Shown here: piece after piece, positions 5,739 to 5,998 of the stretch
Layout of the letters: each line of letters starts with the position of its first letter
Position numbering within the stretch: the first letter of the stretch is position 1
Assembly (NCBI GenBank): GCA_028692205.1
Contig: JAQUXV010000015.1
Location: 1-5,998 of the forward strand
Direction of reading: 5' to 3'
DNA length: 5,998 nucleotides
Origin: Eubacteriales bacterium
GTDB lineage: Bacteria > Bacillota_A > Clostridia > Christensenellales > Aristaeellaceae
Notes under the pieces: model-generated
Told to the model about the DNA's origin: nothing
The model's database searches: none
The model's input: only the letters and a program-made list of their open reading frames with translations
Made by a program: the position numbers and the translations under genes

Positions 5739-5998
5739 ATGCCGAAGACGGTTCGTTTTTATACGCTGGGCTGCAAAGTGAACCAGTACGACAGCGAAGC
5801 TATGCTGGAGGCTTTTCTGGCGCGTGGATATGTGCCCGCGCCGGAGGGCGCGCCCGCGGATGTCTACGTGGTCAATACCTGCACGGTAACGGGGACGGGC
5901 GACCAGAAGAGCATGCAGGCCGCCCGGCGCTTCAAGCGGCAAAACCCCGGCGGAGAATTGATTCTGGCCGGGTGCCTGGCACAGCGCATGGGGGAAAA
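5739..5998 (+). CDS. mtaB: tRNA t6A37 methylthiotransferase MtaB (3' partial)
   Basis: MtaB is a radical-SAM methylthiotransferase that converts t6A at position 37 of ANN-decoding tRNAs to ms2t6A. The window holds 86 codons plus two bases of a protein usually about 430 residues long. All of it falls in the N-terminal UPF0004/MTTase domain that carries the auxiliary 4Fe-4S cluster. The three expected cysteines are present: Cys12 in TLGCKVNQYDSEAM, Cys48 in VVNTCTVTGTGDQKS and Cys79 in LAGCLAQRMGE. The GCKVNxYD and NTCTVT wording favours MtaB over its relatives MiaB and RimO, as does its place after rsmE, the yqeV position in B. subtilis. The radical-SAM CxxxCxxC motif and TRAM domain would be downstream, out of view. 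The ATG is one nucleotide after the rsmE stop. The subfamily call is strong but made on one fifth of the protein. Confidence 0.93.
   Translation, partial: MPKTVRFYTLGCKVNQYDSEAMLEAFLARGYVPAPEGAPADVYVVNTCTVTGTGDQKSMQAARRFKRQNPGGELILAGCLAQRMGE

Overview
The window is a GC-rich piece of a Gram-positive (Bacillota, probably Clostridia-type) chromosome carrying most of the conserved dnaK heat-shock operon. All genes are on the + strand in the order grpE (5' end cut off), dnaK, dnaJ, prmA, rsmE, mtaB (3' end cut off). This is the order of the Bacillus subtilis dnaK operon (hrcA-grpE-dnaK-dnaJ-yqeT-yqeU-yqeV). The Bacillota assignment rests on that order, on strong AGGAGG-type ribosome-binding sites, and on a 610-residue DnaK. 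That DnaK lacks a roughly 24-residue stretch of the nucleotide-binding domain found in E. coli and other Gram-negative DnaKs. hrcA and its CIRCE operator would be expected upstream, outside the window.

Layout: 2-529 grpE; 530-629 short spacer with a strong RBS; 630-2462 dnaK; 2463-2619 a 157-nt spacer with hairpins; 2620-3750 dnaJ, starting at TTG; 3751-4035 a 285-nt non-coding spacer holding a perfect 12-bp hairpin and several further stems; 4036-4992 prmA; 4985-5737 rsmE, overlapping prmA by 8 nt; 5739-5998 mtaB, one nucleotide after rsmE. The chaperone genes are separated by spacers, whereas prmA-rsmE-mtaB are packed tightly enough to suggest translational coupling.

Together the genes form two modules. 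GrpE, DnaK and DnaJ are the Hsp70 folding machine: DnaJ delivers substrate and triggers ATP hydrolysis, and GrpE exchanges nucleotide. PrmA, RsmE and MtaB modify the translation apparatus: ribosomal protein L11, 16S rRNA U1498 and the t6A37 base of tRNA respectively.

I see no mobile element, CRISPR array, tRNA, rRNA or defence gene, and no evidence of a previously undescribed system. All six proteins look intact and ordinary over the part visible. The only parts not explained by known genes are the dnaK-dnaJ and dnaJ-prmA spacers, whose inverted repeats could tune expression of the downstream genes. These are reported as modest leads.
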